From NCBI RefSeq assembly GCF_009496155.1, contig NZ_WIJP01000014.1:1-64000 (forward strand): 64,000 nucleotides of DNA, read 5' to 3'. Origin of the DNA: Streptococcus mitis. GTDB taxonomy: Bacteria > Bacillota > Bacilli > Lactobacillales > Streptococcaceae. The notes beneath the pieces were generated by a model that saw only the letters and a program-made list of their open reading frames with translations, was not told the origin of the DNA and did no database searches. Of this stretch, positions 18,663 through 29,190 are shown in pieces; positions within the stretch are counted from its first letter, which is position 1; each line of letters starts with the position of its first letter. The position numbers and the translations under genes are program-made.

Positions 18663-19793
18663 CTACTCTGCTGCCTTCTTTTTCAGGAAACTAGAAACCG
18701 CATCCAATCCAATGGCTAAGGCTTCTTCCTTAGGACTCATCTGAGGGTGATGAAGGGCGTAGGGACTATCGATACCTAGCCAAAACATCACGCCATCAAC
18801 CTTTGAAAGGAGATAACCGAAGTCCTCACCTGTCATAGCAGGTTCTATATCAATCAGATTGATTCCGTCTTTTTCTTCAAAGAAGTTCATCAGTTCACGC
18901 GCCAAGGCTGGATTGTTCTCAACAGGCAGGTAACCACCTTGTTTGAGTTCCACTTCAACTTCCATATCAAAGGCTGCTGCAACTCCTTCTGCAACTGTTT
19001 TGACCCGCTTTTGCACCAAGAGACTCATATCCTGAGTCAAGGCCCGAATAGTTCCATGCAAAAAAGCTGTGTCTGTGATGACATTGTTGGTTGTTCCAGC
19101 TTGAAAAACGCCAAAGGTCACCACTGCTCCCTCGATTGGGTTAACATTGCGGCTGACAACTGACTGCACCTGGGTCACAAAGTAACTAGCAGCCACCAAG
19201 GCATCATTAGCTTCATGTGGAAAGGCTGCGTGTCCCCCTTTGCCTTTGAAACGAATCTTCACCTCGCAAGTCCCTGCAAAGAGTGTATGAGTATTAGTCG
19301 CAATCTGACCAACCTTCAAATCTGGTCGAACATGAAGGCCATAAAATTGATCTGGTAGCCAGTCTCCAAAAGCGCCATCTTCATACATGAGCATCCCACC
19401 AGCTTCATTTTCTTCAGCGGGCTGAAATAGGAAAAGCAAATTATTTTTCGGTTGCTCCTCAAGGGCGCGCTCAAGACAGCCCAAAGCAATAGTCATATGG
19501 AAATCATGTCCACAAGCATGCATGCGACCTTGGTGTTGAGAGGCGAAAGGAAGTCCTGTTTGTTCAACGATAGGCAGACCATCAATATCTGTCCGCCAAC
19601 CAATGGTACGCTCTGGCTGACTTCCCTGCAAGTAGACCAAAATACCTGTCCGCCAAGTACGAACTTGAACAAAATCCTTGCCCGCAGTCAATTTCTCAAT
19701 CACATCCAATAAATAAGACTGAGTCTTGAACTCCTCCAAGCCAATCTCTGGAATCTGGTGCAAATCTCGTCTAGTCTGAATCAAATCTAACAT
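18663..19793 (-). CDS. N-acetyldiaminopimelate deacetylase (M20 family)
   Basis: A 376-residue M20 amidohydrolase. Metal-ligand motifs are [10 protein letters not shown] (about residue 93) and PAEENEAGG, with the late EDFGYLL segment. The family also holds hippurate hydrolases, but the position directly after dapH supports removal of acetyl from N-acetyl-LL-diaminopimelate in the acetylase branch of lysine/DAP synthesis. The dapH-deacetylase gap (19794-19860) contains an AGAGGC/GCCTCT hairpin that may act as a partial terminator. Confidence 0.88.
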   Translation of the reverse strand: MLDLIQTRRDLHQIPEIGLEEFKTQSYLLDVIEKLTAGKDFVQVRTWRTGILVYLQGSQPERTIGWRTDIDGLPIVEQTGLPFASQHQGRMHACGHDFHMTIALGCLERALEEQPKNNLLFLFQPAEENEAGGMLMYEDGAFGDWLPDQFYGLHVRPDLKVGQIATNTHTLFAGTCEVKIRFKGKGGHAAFPHEANDALVAASYFVTQVQSVVSRNVNPIEGAVVTFGVFQAGTTNNVITDTAFLHGTIRALTQDMSLLVQKRVKTVAEGVAAAFDMEVEVELKQGGYLPVENNPALARELMNFFEEKDGINLIDIEPAMTGEDFGYLLSKVDGVMFWLGIDSPYALHHPQMSPKEEALAIGLDAVSSFLKKKAAE

Positions 19794-19860
19794 CTGTCTG
19801 TCCTCCTATATAGCAGAAAGAGGCTGGAAGAAGGGTTCCGCCTCTATTTTTCTTTTACCA

Positions 19861-20559
19861 TTACAAGGTACGAAGCGCATCTTCTAGCGCTGTTTTTTGT
19901 TGGGTTTGGGCATCAATCTCTTTGATGATACGAGCTGGAACACCTGCTACTACTACGTTTTCTGGGACATCTTGAGTAACGATAGCTCCTGCTGCGACAA
20001 CTGAACCACTACCGATTTGAACTCCTTCGATAACCACTGCGTTGGCCCCGATAAGAACATTGTCTCCAACACGGACTGGTTCAGCGCTCGCTGGCTCAAT
20101 CACACCTGCAAGAACCGCTCCTGCACCAACGTGACTGTTTTTCCCAACTATAGCACGACCACCAAGGATAGCCCCCATGTCAATCATAGTTCCTGCACCA
20201 ATTTCAGCACCGATATTGATAACAGCTCCCATCATGATAACAGCATTGTCTCCAATTTCAACCTGGTCACGGATAATCGCACCTGGCTCGATACGAGCAT
20301 TGATAGCACGTTTATCTAGCAAGGGAACTGCAGAATTACGAGCATCTTGCTCAACAACATAGTCTTGATTTTCTACCAAACCATCGAGAAGCGGAGCCAC
20401 GTCCTTCCAGTCTCCAAATAGGACATTCCCTAGCTTAACAACAGAGCTTGGTACAGCAGTTGCGAGTTGTCCTTCAAAGGTTACTTTAACACTGGTTTTC
20501 TTTTCAGCATTGGCGATAAATTGGATAATTTCTTGAGCGTTCATTTTTGTAGCAGTCAT
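19861..20559 (-). CDS. dapH: Tetrahydrodipicolinate N-acetyltransferase
   Basis: A 232-residue left-handed beta-helix acyltransferase. Residues about 90-210 are hexapeptide repeats (e.g. [33 protein letters not shown]). It acetylates tetrahydrodipicolinate with acetyl-CoA, the first step of the acetylase branch to lysine, which is the peptidoglycan cross-linking residue in streptococci. AGGAGG precedes the ATG. The gene is preceded by a long structured leader with a terminator hairpin (20564-20755), so regulation by attenuation is likely. Confidence 0.94.
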   Translation of the reverse strand: MTATKMNAQEIIQFIANAEKKTSVKVTFEGQLATAVPSSVVKLGNVLFGDWKDVAPLLDGLVENQDYVVEQDARNSAVPLLDKRAINARIEPGAIIRDQVEIGDNAVIMMGAVINIGAEIGAGTMIDMGAILGGRAIVGKNSHVGAGAVLAGVIEPASAEPVRVGDNVLIGANAVVIEGVQIGSGSVVAAGAIVTQDVPENVVVAGVPARIIKEIDAQTQQKTALEDALRTL

Positions 20560-20563
20560 AGGC

Positions 20564-20755
20564 GCCTCCTAGTTCATTTTAATGATACCTATTCTACCAA
20601 AAAAGGCCTCAAATTTGAAGCCTTTTTGTTTGTTTTTAGGTATGATTTTTAGGGATGTGAGATAAAAGGTGCTGTCGGTAAAAGTAAGCCCCTACCGATA
20701 CAACCTAAAAACACTCTTCACAACTATCTCCCCGTGTTTTATTGACTATTCTAGT
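20564..20755 (-). promoter_or_regulatory. Structured dapH leader with terminator: candidate attenuator/riboswitch
   Basis: The minus strand has an extended -10 TGCTATACT near 20752-20760, so a leader of about 190 nt precedes dapH. Helix 1 pairs TGTTTTTAGGT with ACCTAAAAACA (plus-strand 20703-20713 with 20631-20641). It encloses a CGGTA/TACCG hairpin (20676-20680/20693-20697) and a second near-copy of the 3' strand (20646-20653) that could compete. A strong terminator AAAAAGGC/GCCTTTTT with T6 follows at 20599-20627. I do not recognise it as an L-box. Confidence 0.6.
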
Positions 20756-20787
20756 ATAGCACACTTTTAGAATTAAGAAAAGACTTT

Positions 20788-21699
20788 TTATTTACTTTCT
20801 TTCGCTTCTTCTATCGATAGGAAAATCATGGGTAAAATAATCAGGGCCATAGCTAGAAGAAGGGACCAATCCACTACCAAGCCTAAAAATAAAACACTCA
20901 GCAGAGCCGAAGAGAGGGGTTCGCTGGCACTGATAACGGAAACCACCAAAGGAGAAACCAAGGACACAGCCTTCATGGAAATAAAAAAAGCAAAAGCCGT
21001 CCCAAAGAAAGCGATAATGAGACAAATCAAAATACTCCAAATATCAGGAGTAAAGGAAATCTGATAAACCGGCGAGAGAACATTGCTAAATAAACCAGCC
21101 AAAATCATCCCCCACCCAACCGTGGGAACAAAACCATAGCGCTTAGCAAAAGGCTGAGGTAGGATAACGTTAAACATAACACCCATGGCACTCAGCAGAC
21201 CTGTTATAAGGGCTAGTGGCGTCATGGATAACTGAGAGAGATCTCCCTTTGTCGCCATCAAGCAAACACCCAACATGGCAATCAAAACATAGAAAATAGC
21301 GCTTTTTGACGCTCGTTTTTGATAAACCAAGCGATTGTAAAAGAGGATAAAGACTGGACTGATAAACTGTAAAATAGTTGCTGTCGCTGCATTTGAGTAT
21401 TCTACGCAGAGATAGAAAAAATACTGAACTGAAAAAATCCCCAAAATAGCATAGGCTAAAAAGGGTAGATAATTTTTCTTGTCTCGCCAAATATCTAGCA
21501 CTTGCGATTTTAATTGCATTGCTGACCAAATGAGTACAAGACTCCCTGCCAGTGTCAAACGCATAGAGGTAATCCAGCCCGACGACACCTGATAATGAGT
21601 AAAGAAATACTCTCCTAGAATCCCACAGATTCCCCAGATTAAGCCAGATAAGAGCGAATAAATAGTTCCTTTAACAATCTTTTTCTGATACTGATTCAT
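20788..21699 (-). CDS. EamA/DMT-family transporter
   Basis: A 303-residue membrane protein with about ten hydrophobic helices in two EamA repeats (e.g. LSGLIWGICGILGEY near the N terminus and ISASEPLSSALLSVLFLG in the second half). The drug/metabolite transporter family exports amino acids or metabolites; the substrate cannot be inferred. It lies between pbp1b and the dapH leader. A lysine or other amino-acid substrate is tempting because of the dap operon next door, but nothing in the sequence shows it. Confidence 0.85.
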   Translation of the reverse strand: MNQYQKKIVKGTIYSLLSGLIWGICGILGEYFFTHYQVSSGWITSMRLTLAGSLVLIWSAMQLKSQVLDIWRDKKNYLPFLAYAILGIFSVQYFFYLCVEYSNAATATILQFISPVFILFYNRLVYQKRASKSAIFYVLIAMLGVCLMATKGDLSQLSMTPLALITGLLSAMGVMFNVILPQPFAKRYGFVPTVGWGMILAGLFSNVLSPVYQISFTPDIWSILICLIIAFFGTAFAFFISMKAVSLVSPLVVSVISASEPLSSALLSVLFLGLVVDWSLLLAMALIILPMIFLSIEEAKESK

Positions 21700-21727
21700 A
21701 CCTTTATTGTAACACGAAAGGACAAAA

Positions 21728-21754
21728 GAAAAAAGTGGTAATCAATACCACTTT
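21728..21754 (-). terminator. pbp1b terminator
   Basis: The minus-strand stem AAAGTGGTA/TACCACTTT (21746-21754 with 21732-21740), with a 5-base loop and a T run, lies just after the pbp1b stop. Confidence 0.9.
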
Positions 21755-21755
21755 C

Positions 21756-24245
21756 TTATCTTCTACTATTTGATTGTGTAGGTGATGATGAACTTGATGT
21801 ACTGCTAGAGCTAGCACTTGAACTACTACTTGAACTGTTATTCGAACTAGTGCTTGAGCTGGAAGGAGTTGGTAGTGTGCTAACGATACTTGACCAAGCA
21901 TTTTGATAATCTGCTTCACTTCCTCCAATAGCAAAATGATAGCTGGTCGTAGGAGCTCCCACCTTGTTAGCCCAATAGCTCGTTACAGTAGAACCTGAAA
22001 GATCCACCGTTTTTCCATTAACGGTTACTTTGCCTGGCTTCTGCCCTGTAGATCTGAGGACCTGAGATTGAGTCACACTAGAATCAAGATTAAAGCGTTC
22101 ATTGCCCCAAACACCAGGCTCAGCCTGTTGGATAGCATTGACCAAGTAAGCCATATATTTGGCATTTCGATAATGCCCAGCCCCTTTAGCCATTGGGCGG
22201 TTGTCATCATGCCCTAGCCAACCACCTAGAGTCAATCTTGGTGTTGAAAGCATGAGCCACATATTCTCATCTTCATTGGTCGTACCAGTCTTACCAATCC
22301 AGTCTGCACGAGCTAAGTTTGAGTTAATAGAAGCCAAGTCCGTTTGGAAACTTGAAGTGATTCGAGATGAAATCACTTCACGAAGCAAACTCTGCATAAT
22401 CGTTGCTGTTGCCTTCGAGTAAACTTGAACTGGTTTATCTTGGAACTCGTAGATTACTCTACCATCAGATGATTCAATCTTAGAAATCACATGTTTCTGA
22501 TGGTAGATACCGTTATTGGCAATTGTTTGATAACCATTGGTATGCTGAGCAACTGTGACTTCAATACCACCGCCCATAGGTAGACTTTCGATACCGTACT
22601 CTGGAATCTCATAACCCATTTTCTCCATGTATCCCTTGACATCCACGCCCTTCTCACGAAGCATACGATAGGTCCAATAGGCTGGGATATTCCACGAATA
22701 GTTCAAGGCTTCCCCCAGGGTCATCATGCCTGTACCTGGACTGTTTACATACATGATAGGATTTCCATTAGAGAATTTTGTCGGATAATTGGACAAGATA
22801 CTGGCGCTTCCCATCAAACCTTGGTCAATGGCAATACCGTAGGCCAATAAAGGCTTAGTTGTAGAGGCTGGTGAACGCTTGGTATCAAAGGCGTGATTGT
22901 TTTGATTTGTCTGGTAATTACGACCACCGACGAAACCTAGAACTGCTCCTGTTTTATTGTCCATCAAAACATTCCCTACTTCAGGCTGCCCAGTCGAATC
23001 ATCTACCAAACGACCGTAGTTAGCAACTGCATTTTGCATGGCATTATGGATTTTTTTATTGATCGTTGTAGTAATTTTGTAGCCACCTTTACTTAGTTCC
23101 TGCTCAGCTCGCTCATGATAAGCTTTTTGAATCGACTCGTTTTTCAACTCTTGGCTAGAAACATTGTCCTGTTGAACTAAATAATCATACATCCGATCTG
23201 TTGCTTCAGCCATAGCCGTAAAGTAAAGGTAATCTCTTGAAACAGCATTGATAGTTCCTGATGGCAAGAAATCTTGTTTGAGATTATAATCCTTGTACTG
23301 GTCGTATTCTTCCTGAGTCAGAGCACCCGTACGGTACATGTTGTAGAGAACATCCTTGGCCCGCTTCAAACCAAGCTCTAAGTCTTCATCACTCTTTAAC
23401 TCTCCAGTATTTTCATAAGGGGAATAAGTAATCGGACTCTGTGGCAAACCTGCTAAGAAAGCGGCTTGAGGAATACTCAACTTGTTCGCATCGATACCGA
23501 AAATCCCTTCAGCAGCTTGCTGGGCACCTGCAATATTCTGCCCTTTATGATTTCGACCAAAGGGAGCAACATTGAGATAGGTGGTCAAGATTTCATCCTT
23601 GCTCATGCTACGTTCCAAGGCAAGGGCATCGACAATTTCTGTAGCCTTACGAGCCAAAGTCGGAGCATCTCCAACCACTTGTTGTTTGATTAACTGTTGG
23701 GTCAAGGTCGAGCCTCCGCTAGATGAGCCCAAACCTGCAAAGGTTCCCAAAGTCGCCCGAATCACAGCTTTGGGCACAACCCCATTATGTTCAAGAAAAT
23801 GTTCATCCTCAGTTGCAACGATAGCCTTTTTGAGATTGTCCGATATTTCCTCAGATGAAACAGAAGTTCGCAGTAGGTCACTCTCAATAGATGCAATGAC
23901 ACTCCCATCTGCATAAACAATTTCTGAGATGGAAGAAATATTTTTAACCTGTTTGACCAAGTCCTCCGCTTGGGGAACCTTAGCCTTGTCAAACAAAGCA
24001 ACTCCATAACCAAGAGCTACACCAGCACCAAAAAGCCCACCGATAAAGCCTAGAATAAAGAGAGTATTCAAAATTCCCTTGATAGCAACTAAAATGCTAC
24101 CTAGGATAGCCAGAACTTTCCCACCTGTCCCATCCGACTGCTTCTCTTCTGAGACTTTCTCTGATTTTTTATGATTTATTTTTGATGTTACTAGCTGGAA
24201 AAATTCCAGCATTTTTCGTTTTAATTCATTTAATTGATTTTGCAT
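21756..24245 (-). CDS. pbp1b: Penicillin-binding protein 1B (bifunctional class A PBP)
   Basis: An 829-residue peptidoglycan synthase with a cytoplasmic tail, one transmembrane helix (about residues 50-80), a GT51 glycosyltransferase domain ([25 protein letters not shown]) and a transpeptidase domain with active-site SxxK in [15 protein letters not shown] in NYSWNIP and KTGTT. The C terminus is a low-complexity Ser-rich tail of about 50 residues. The start at 24245 has GAGGAAA upstream; the frame extends four codons further. The gene is monocistronic. Confidence 0.95.
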   Translation of the reverse strand: MQNQLNELKRKMLEFFQLVTSKINHKKSEKVSEEKQSDGTGGKVLAILGSILVAIKGILNTLFILGFIGGLFGAGVALGYGVALFDKAKVPQAEDLVKQVKNISSISEIVYADGSVIASIESDLLRTSVSSEEISDNLKKAIVATEDEHFLEHNGVVPKAVIRATLGTFAGLGSSSGGSTLTQQLIKQQVVGDAPTLARKATEIVDALALERSMSKDEILTTYLNVAPFGRNHKGQNIAGAQQAAEGIFGIDANKLSIPQAAFLAGLPQSPITYSPYENTGELKSDEDLELGLKRAKDVLYNMYRTGALTQEEYDQYKDYNLKQDFLPSGTINAVSRDYLYFTAMAEATDRMYDYLVQQDNVSSQELKNESIQKAYHERAEQELSKGGYKITTTINKKIHNAMQNAVANYGRLVDDSTGQPEVGNVLMDNKTGAVLGFVGGRNYQTNQNNHAFDTKRSPASTTKPLLAYGIAIDQGLMGSASILSNYPTKFSNGNPIMYVNSPGTGMMTLGEALNYSWNIPAYWTYRMLREKGVDVKGYMEKMGYEIPEYGIESLPMGGGIEVTVAQHTNGYQTIANNGIYHQKHVISKIESSDGRVIYEFQDKPVQVYSKATATIMQSLLREVISSRITSSFQTDLASINSNLARADWIGKTGTTNEDENMWLMLSTPRLTLGGWLGHDDNRPMAKGAGHYRNAKYMAYLVNAIQQAEPGVWGNERFNLDSSVTQSQVLRSTGQKPGKVTVNGKTVDLSGSTVTSYWANKVGAPTTSYHFAIGGSEADYQNAWSSIVSTLPTPSSSSTSSNNSSSSSSSASSSSTSSSSSPTQSNSRR

Positions 24246-24386
24246 GGATTTCCTCACTCTATTTATTATACCACAAAAGGGAAACTTTCAATAAAATAGC
24301 CACTTTCTTCCCTATTCTACTAGGCTATTGCCCAAGTTTGTGATACAATAGTTAGAAACAATAATTTTAAAAAGGAGAAAAGACAC

Positions 24387-25643
24387 ATGCACATTTTTGA
24401 TGAGCTAAAAGAGCGTGGTTTGATTTTTCAAACGACTGATGAAGAAGCTTTGCGTAAAGCCCTAGAAGAAGGTCAAGTTTCTTATTATACTGGCTACGAT
24501 CCAACTGCTGACAGCCTTCACCTAGGCCATCTTGTCGCAATCTTGACAAGTCGTCGCTTGCAGCTAGCAGGTCACAAACCTTATGCGCTCGTTGGCGGTG
24601 CTACAGGTCTCATCGGAGATCCGTCCTTCAAAGATGCTGAACGTAGTCTCCAAACAAAAGACACAGTAGATGGCTGGGTCAAGTCTATCCAAGGACAACT
24701 TTCTCGTTTTCTTGACTTTGAAAGTGGTGAAAATAAAGCTGTCATGGTCAACAACTACGACTGGTTTGGCAGCATCAGCTTCATTGACTTCCTCCGTGAT
24801 ATCGGAAAATACTTTACTGTCAACTACATGATGAGTAAGGAGTCTGTGAAAAAACGGATTGAAACAGGAATTTCATACACTGAGTTTGCCTACCAAATCA
24901 TGCAAGGTTACGACTTCTTCGTTCTTAACCAAGACCACAACGTAACGCTTCAAATCGGTGGTTCTGACCAGTGGGGAAATATGACAGCTGGTACCGAATT
25001 GCTTCGTCGTAAGGCTGACAAAACTGGTCACGTTATCACTGTTCCATTGATTACAGATGCAACTGGTAAGAAATTTGGTAAATCAGAAGGAAATGCCGTC
25101 TGGCTCAATCCTGAAAAGACTTCTCCATACGAAATGTACCAATTTTGGATGAACGTTATGGACGCTGACGCTGTTCGCTTCTTGAAGATCTTTACTTTCT
25201 TGTCACTTGATGAGATTGAAGACATCCGTAAACAATTTGAAGCGGCTCCACATGAACGCTTGGCACAAAAAATCTTGGCTCGTGAAGTTGTTACACTTGT
25301 TCACGGCGAAGAAGCCTACAAAGAAGCCCTCAACATCACTGAACAACTCTTTGCAGGAAACATCAAAAATCTTTCTGTTAAAGAGCTCAAACAAGGACTT
25401 CGTGGTGTACCAAACTACCAAGTACAAGCAGACGAAAACCACAATATTGTGGAACTCCTCGTCTCATCTAGTGTAGTTAACTCAAAACGCCAAGCCCGTG
25501 AAGACGTCCAAAACGGTGCTATCTACGTAAACGGTGACCGCATCCAAGACCTTGAATATGTCTTGAGTGACGCTGATAAGTTAGAGAACGAACTGACTGT
25601 TATCCGTCGTGGAAAGAAAAAATATTTTGTGTTGACCTACTAA
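24387..25643 (+). CDS. tyrS: Tyrosyl-tRNA synthetase
   Basis: A 418-residue class I synthetase for tRNA-Tyr. Residues 34-50 hold the [20 protein letters not shown]-type motif, KFGKSEG is the KMSKS equivalent (about residue 230), and residues about 350-410 form the C-terminal S4 domain. AAGGAG precedes the ATG. An extended -10 (TGATACAAT) lies about 35 bases upstream, giving a short leader with no T-box. It is divergent from pbp1b. Confidence 0.97.
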   Translation: MHIFDELKERGLIFQTTDEEALRKALEEGQVSYYTGYDPTADSLHLGHLVAILTSRRLQLAGHKPYALVGGATGLIGDPSFKDAERSLQTKDTVDGWVKSIQGQLSRFLDFESGENKAVMVNNYDWFGSISFIDFLRDIGKYFTVNYMMSKESVKKRIETGISYTEFAYQIMQGYDFFVLNQDHNVTLQIGGSDQWGNMTAGTELLRRKADKTGHVITVPLITDATGKKFGKSEGNAVWLNPEKTSPYEMYQFWMNVMDADAVRFLKIFTFLSLDEIEDIRKQFEAAPHERLAQKILAREVVTLVHGEEAYKEALNITEQLFAGNIKNLSVKELKQGLRGVPNYQVQADENHNIVELLVSSSVVNSKRQAREDVQNGAIYVNGDRIQDLEYVLSDADKLENELTVIRRGKKKYFVLTY

Positions 25644-25665
25644 ACTGTTCAACATTTACCTATAA

Positions 25666-25702
25666 AAAAAGGAGTTAACCTCGAGAAAGGTAACTCCTTT
25701 TT
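25666..25702. terminator. Bidirectional terminator between tyrS and the P-type ATPase
   Basis: The stem AAAAAGGAGTTAACC/GGTAACTCCTTTTT (25666-25680 with 25689-25702), A-rich before and T-rich after, serves the converging tyrS and ATPase genes. Confidence 0.9.
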
Positions 25703-25720
25703 GCTGTGAATAGTCCCCAC

Positions 25721-27781
25721 CTATCCCTTAATAGACAGGCTACGCAGGACTATACGTAAAGTTGTTAGATTATGTAAGATAGAGAGATTTGAAGGACTGA
25801 GCCAATTAAACAAGCCAAAGCCAATCAAACTACTATTTACGACAACGGTATCTTGAATATTCTTCTTGATAAGTGTTTGCAAAGATGATGATAGCCAATC
25901 CAACTCTTGGAAGAAATCCAAGCGATTATCTAACAATAAGATATCGCTCATCTGCTTAGAAATATCTGCACTCTCATTCATCACCACACCGATATCTGAT
26001 AGGGTTAGAGCAGCTGAGTCATTCAACCCATCCCCAACCATCAAAATAGTGTGACCTGCTTTCTGCAGTTCCTCTACTAACTCAAATTTCCCATCAGGTT
26101 TCAAGTCTGTATAGACCTGATCAAAGGGCAAATCTTTGACTAATTCCTCTGTTCTAACCAGGGTATCCCCTGTTGCCAGAATCAATTTTTTCCCTTGTGC
26201 CTTAAGTTTCTCCAAGGCTACTTTTGCTTCTTTTCTCAAAGGAGTATGAATACAGAACATTCCAATCAATTCATTCTGATAAGCCAAGAATAAGAGATTG
26301 TAGTGACTCTTGTGCTCTTCAATTAAAGCATTTTGTTCCGAACTGATATGAATCTGCTCATCCTGCATCAAGACATAATTCCCAATCAGAACTGGTTGAC
26401 CATCTATATGAGATTTGATCCCCTTGCTTGCGATATATTGGAGTTTCCCATGCATTTCCTCATGTTCAATCCCCTCTATCTCAGCTTGCTTGACGATGGC
26501 ATTAGCAATAGGATGATAAATGTGTTCCTCAAGACAGGCACTGATTCTGAGAATATCTTCCTCACTATAGTCTCCAAAAGGTAACACCTTTTCAACTATA
26601 GGATAACTAGTTGTAATTGTTCCCGTCTTATCAAACAAGAAAGTATCTACTTCCAGATATTTCTCCAGAACATCCCCATCCTTAATCACCATTTCACGAT
26701 TCAACCCCTCCTTGATAGCCGTTAAATAAGCTACAGGAGTAGAGATTTTCAAAGCACAGGAGAAATCGACCAATAAGAAAGAAATAGCCTTAGAAAAAGA
26801 ACCTGTTAATAGGTAAGTCAGCCCAGCCCCCAAGAAATTATATTTGACGACCTTATCCGCCATCTTGATGAAATAGCGTTGTTTCGTTTTCTTGTTTTCT
26901 TCAGATTTCTTCATTAACTCAATCAGTTGTAAAATCCGGCTGTTCATCTGATTATCGGTTACACGAATGCGTAACTCTCCAGTTTCTAATACTGTATTTG
27001 CACAAACCAAATCAGACTCTCTTTTTTCAACTGGAAAACTCTCTCCCGTCAAGGAACTTTCGTTGACCATACCTAAACCTGAAACTACTTGTCCATCAAA
27101 CAGAATTTCATTTCCTTGAGATAAGACCAGAACATCTCCTATTTGAACATCGGAACTCTTGATACTAACGACCATATCCCCCTGTACTAAGAATACATCG
27201 CTCTCTTTTGCAAGAAGGCTTTGTTCTAAATCTGTTGCAGTTTTTTTCAAGGACCACTGATCTAAATGATTCCCCAAATCAAGCATAAACATGATATTAC
27301 TTGCCGTCTTGGATTGGTTCATAAACAAGGACAATAAAATCGCCGAACAGTCCAAGACCTCCATCGTTAGTTCCTTACGCGCTAGGGTCTGATAGGCTTC
27401 TCTAATATAGCCAAAAGCCTGATAACAAGTCCATATATAGCGAATAGGATACGGTACAAAACTACGAAAAAGTATACGCTTAATCGCTGCACCTGAAACA
27501 ATAGAATAAGCACTCTCTTCTCTACGAATGGGAAGAGTCATCAACTCAGAAACTTTCCCTTTATCAATTCTTTTTAAAAAGGCTTCTGCATTATCTAATA
27601 CAGAAAAGCCTTCTTTTATGCGTAGAGTAAAGTGCTGTTGATCCATGTAAAACTGGATAGACTCAATCCCCTTTTCATCTCTCGCCAAGGAACGAAGATA
27701 GTCTTGAATATCCAAGGTGAGTGAAAAAGAAGATGATAGTCGGATATGTTGGTATCCTCTATGTAGCACTTTAAAAGACAT
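25721..27781 (-). CDS. P1B-type heavy-metal/cation-transporting ATPase
   Basis: A 686-residue E1-E2 ATPase. The phosphatase motif is LTGES (244-248), the phosphorylated Asp384 is in DKTGTIT, and the hinge is GDGLND. The membrane metal-site motif reads SCALKISTP (341-349): Cys342 is followed by Ala-Leu, not the CPC of copper and cadmium pumps. The N terminus is HMA-like in position but lacks CxxC. The metal is therefore unclear. The 92-residue gene upstream ends 1 base before this gene starts, so both are one operon. Confidence 0.85.
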   Translation of the reverse strand: MSFKVLHRGYQHIRLSSSFSLTLDIQDYLRSLARDEKGIESIQFYMDQQHFTLRIKEGFSVLDNAEAFLKRIDKGKVSELMTLPIRREESAYSIVSGAAIKRILFRSFVPYPIRYIWTCYQAFGYIREAYQTLARKELTMEVLDCSAILLSLFMNQSKTASNIMFMLDLGNHLDQWSLKKTATDLEQSLLAKESDVFLVQGDMVVSIKSSDVQIGDVLVLSQGNEILFDGQVVSGLGMVNESSLTGESFPVEKRESDLVCANTVLETGELRIRVTDNQMNSRILQLIELMKKSEENKKTKQRYFIKMADKVVKYNFLGAGLTYLLTGSFSKAISFLLVDFSCALKISTPVAYLTAIKEGLNREMVIKDGDVLEKYLEVDTFLFDKTGTITTSYPIVEKVLPFGDYSEEDILRISACLEEHIYHPIANAIVKQAEIEGIEHEEMHGKLQYIASKGIKSHIDGQPVLIGNYVLMQDEQIHISSEQNALIEEHKSHYNLLFLAYQNELIGMFCIHTPLRKEAKVALEKLKAQGKKLILATGDTLVRTEELVKDLPFDQVYTDLKPDGKFELVEELQKAGHTILMVGDGLNDSAALTLSDIGVVMNESADISKQMSDILLLDNRLDFFQELDWLSSSLQTLIKKNIQDTVVVNSSLIGFGLFNWLSPSNLSILHNLTTLRIVLRSLSIKG

Positions 27782-27782
27782 A

Positions 27783-28061
27783 CTATTCCCCTATAAGGCT
27801 ATCTAATTGCTCTTCTTTTTTCTCTTGCTCGTACAAATATTTGGCATCTTGCAAGACATCATCTCCATGTTGCTTCACAACAGAAACAGATGCATCTAGC
27901 TCGTCTTTTAACTTATAAGCCTTAGCCAAGGCTTTAGAATAACCTTTTTTAGCTTCCTTACTTGCTAAGATTTTCAAACCAAGGGTACCAAATGCAACAC
28001 CACCTAAAAAGAGTGATGATTTTTTCGCAACTTTTGCGACAGTCAATACTTCTTTTAACAT
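27783..28061 (-). CDS. Small DUF6110-like membrane-associated protein
   Basis: A 92-residue protein with a hydrophobic, Gly-rich N-terminal stretch (SSLFLGGVAFGTLGLKIL, about 15-32) and a charged helical tail (KEAKKGYSKALAKAYKLKDEL). It resembles small proteins (DUF6110) often found next to such P-type ATPases, where a glycine-rich helix may act in metal delivery or complex assembly. Its stop codon is one base from the ATPase start, implying coupled translation. The function is inferred from context only. Confidence 0.7.
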   Translation of the reverse strand: MLKEVLTVAKVAKKSSLFLGGVAFGTLGLKILASKEAKKGYSKALAKAYKLKDELDASVSVVKQHGDDVLQDAKYLYEQEKKEEQLDSLIGE

Positions 28062-28177
28062 ACTTATTTCCTCCTAGCTATTATTATATATTAATTTGTA
28101 TATAAAAGCAATTTTATTCTATAAATTGGAGAATGGGTTTTATTTCTACTGAATCTCCCATCTACTTATTCCTAAAG

Positions 28178-28206
28178 TTGCTTTCATTTGCCTCTTTTGA
28201 TACACT
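28178..28206 (+). promoter_or_regulatory. rlmA promoter placed for a leaderless mRNA
   Basis: TTGCTT (28178-28183), a 17-base spacer, then TACACT (28201-28206). The ATG at 28213 is only six bases past the -10, so transcription should begin at or next to the start codon. No ribosome-binding site is present. Confidence 0.65.
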
Positions 28207-28212
28207 TAAACT

Positions 28213-29061
28213 ATGAATACAAATCTCAAACCCAAACTTCAGCGTTTTGCTTCTGCGACTGCCTTTGCCTGTCCTATCTGCCAAGAAAAGCTGACTCTGG
28301 TTGAGAGCAGTCTCAAATGTAGCAATCGCCATTCTTTTGATTTGGCGAAATTTGGCTATGTCAATCTAGCTCCCCAAATCAAGCAATCCGCCAACTACGA
28401 CAAGGAAAATTTTCAAAACCGTCAACAAATCCTAGAAGCCGGCTTTTATCAGGCTACCTTAGAGGCTGTATCTGACTTGCTAGCCAGTTCAGAAACTAGC
28501 ACCACAGTCTTAGATATCGGTTGTGGCGAGGGCTTCTACTCTCGGAAACTCCAAGAAACCCACTCCGACAAAACCTTCTATGCCTTTGATATTTCCAAAG
28601 ATTCCGTCCAAATCGCCGCCAAGAGCGAACCCAACTGGGCAGTCAATTGGTTCGTTGGCGACTTAGCTCGTCTCCCCATAAAAGACGACAGCATGGATAT
28701 CTTACTTGATATCTTCTCACCTGCCAACTATGGAGAATTTCGTCGCGTTTTATCCAAAGACGGTATCTTGATAAAGGTTATTCCAACTAAAAATCACCTC
28801 AAGGAAATCCGTCAGAAGGTACAAGACCAGCTGACAAAGAAGGATTATTCTAATCAAGATATCAAGGAGCATTTTCAGGAACACTTTACCATCCTATCTA
28901 ACCAAACGGCCTCTCTGACTAAGACTATCACAGCAGATCAGCTCCAAGCCCTACTCAGTATGACTCCTCTCCTATTTCACATCGACCAGAGCAAGATTGA
29001 CTGGAGCCAACTGACAGAGATTACCATCGAAGCAGAGATTTTGGTTGGGAAAGCATTGTAA
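28213..29061 (+). CDS. rlmA: 23S rRNA (guanine-N1) methyltransferase, RlmA(II) type
   Basis: A 282-residue SAM-dependent methyltransferase. The N-terminal zinc ribbon has Cys at ACPICQ and Cys/His at CSNRHSF (about residues 20-45), and the SAM site is VLDIGCGEGFYSR (about 98-110). In S. pneumoniae RlmA(II) methylates G748 of 23S rRNA and affects telithromycin and tylosin response. No Shine-Dalgarno precedes the ATG and the -10 lies six bases upstream, so the mRNA looks leaderless. A terminator follows at 29111-29157. Confidence 0.9.
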   Translation: MNTNLKPKLQRFASATAFACPICQEKLTLVESSLKCSNRHSFDLAKFGYVNLAPQIKQSANYDKENFQNRQQILEAGFYQATLEAVSDLLASSETSTTVLDIGCGEGFYSRKLQETHSDKTFYAFDISKDSVQIAAKSEPNWAVNWFVGDLARLPIKDDSMDILLDIFSPANYGEFRRVLSKDGILIKVIPTKNHLKEIRQKVQDQLTKKDYSNQDIKEHFQEHFTILSNQTASLTKTITADQLQALLSMTPLLFHIDQSKIDWSQLTEITIEAEILVGKAL

Positions 29062-29110
29062 ACTAGACTTCGCAAAAGTAGAAAACTTACTGAGAATCTT
29101 CAATATTACG

Positions 29111-29157
29111 AAAACGCATAAGAATAGGTACTCAAAAACCTTAATCTTATGCGTTTT
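29111..29157. terminator. rlmA terminator (long stem, bidirectional)
   Basis: A perfect 13-bp stem AAAACGCATAAGA/TCTTATGCGTTTT (29111-29123 with 29145-29157). Its right arm is also the first part of the direct repeat copied at 32053; the right copy therefore has only half of this hairpin. Confidence 0.85.
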
Positions 29158-29190
29158 GTTATGCAAAAATCGCTGGAGTTTCTATACACA

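Noticed and set aside
20564..20755. Lysine riboswitch (L-box) upstream of dapH
   Set aside because: The conserved L-box core elements and five-helix junction could not be found; only a simpler helix and terminator arrangement is visible.
21170..21529. 119-codon minus-strand ORF and other long frames within eamA
   Set aside because: These are shadows of the EamA gene, with no start signals and atypical composition.
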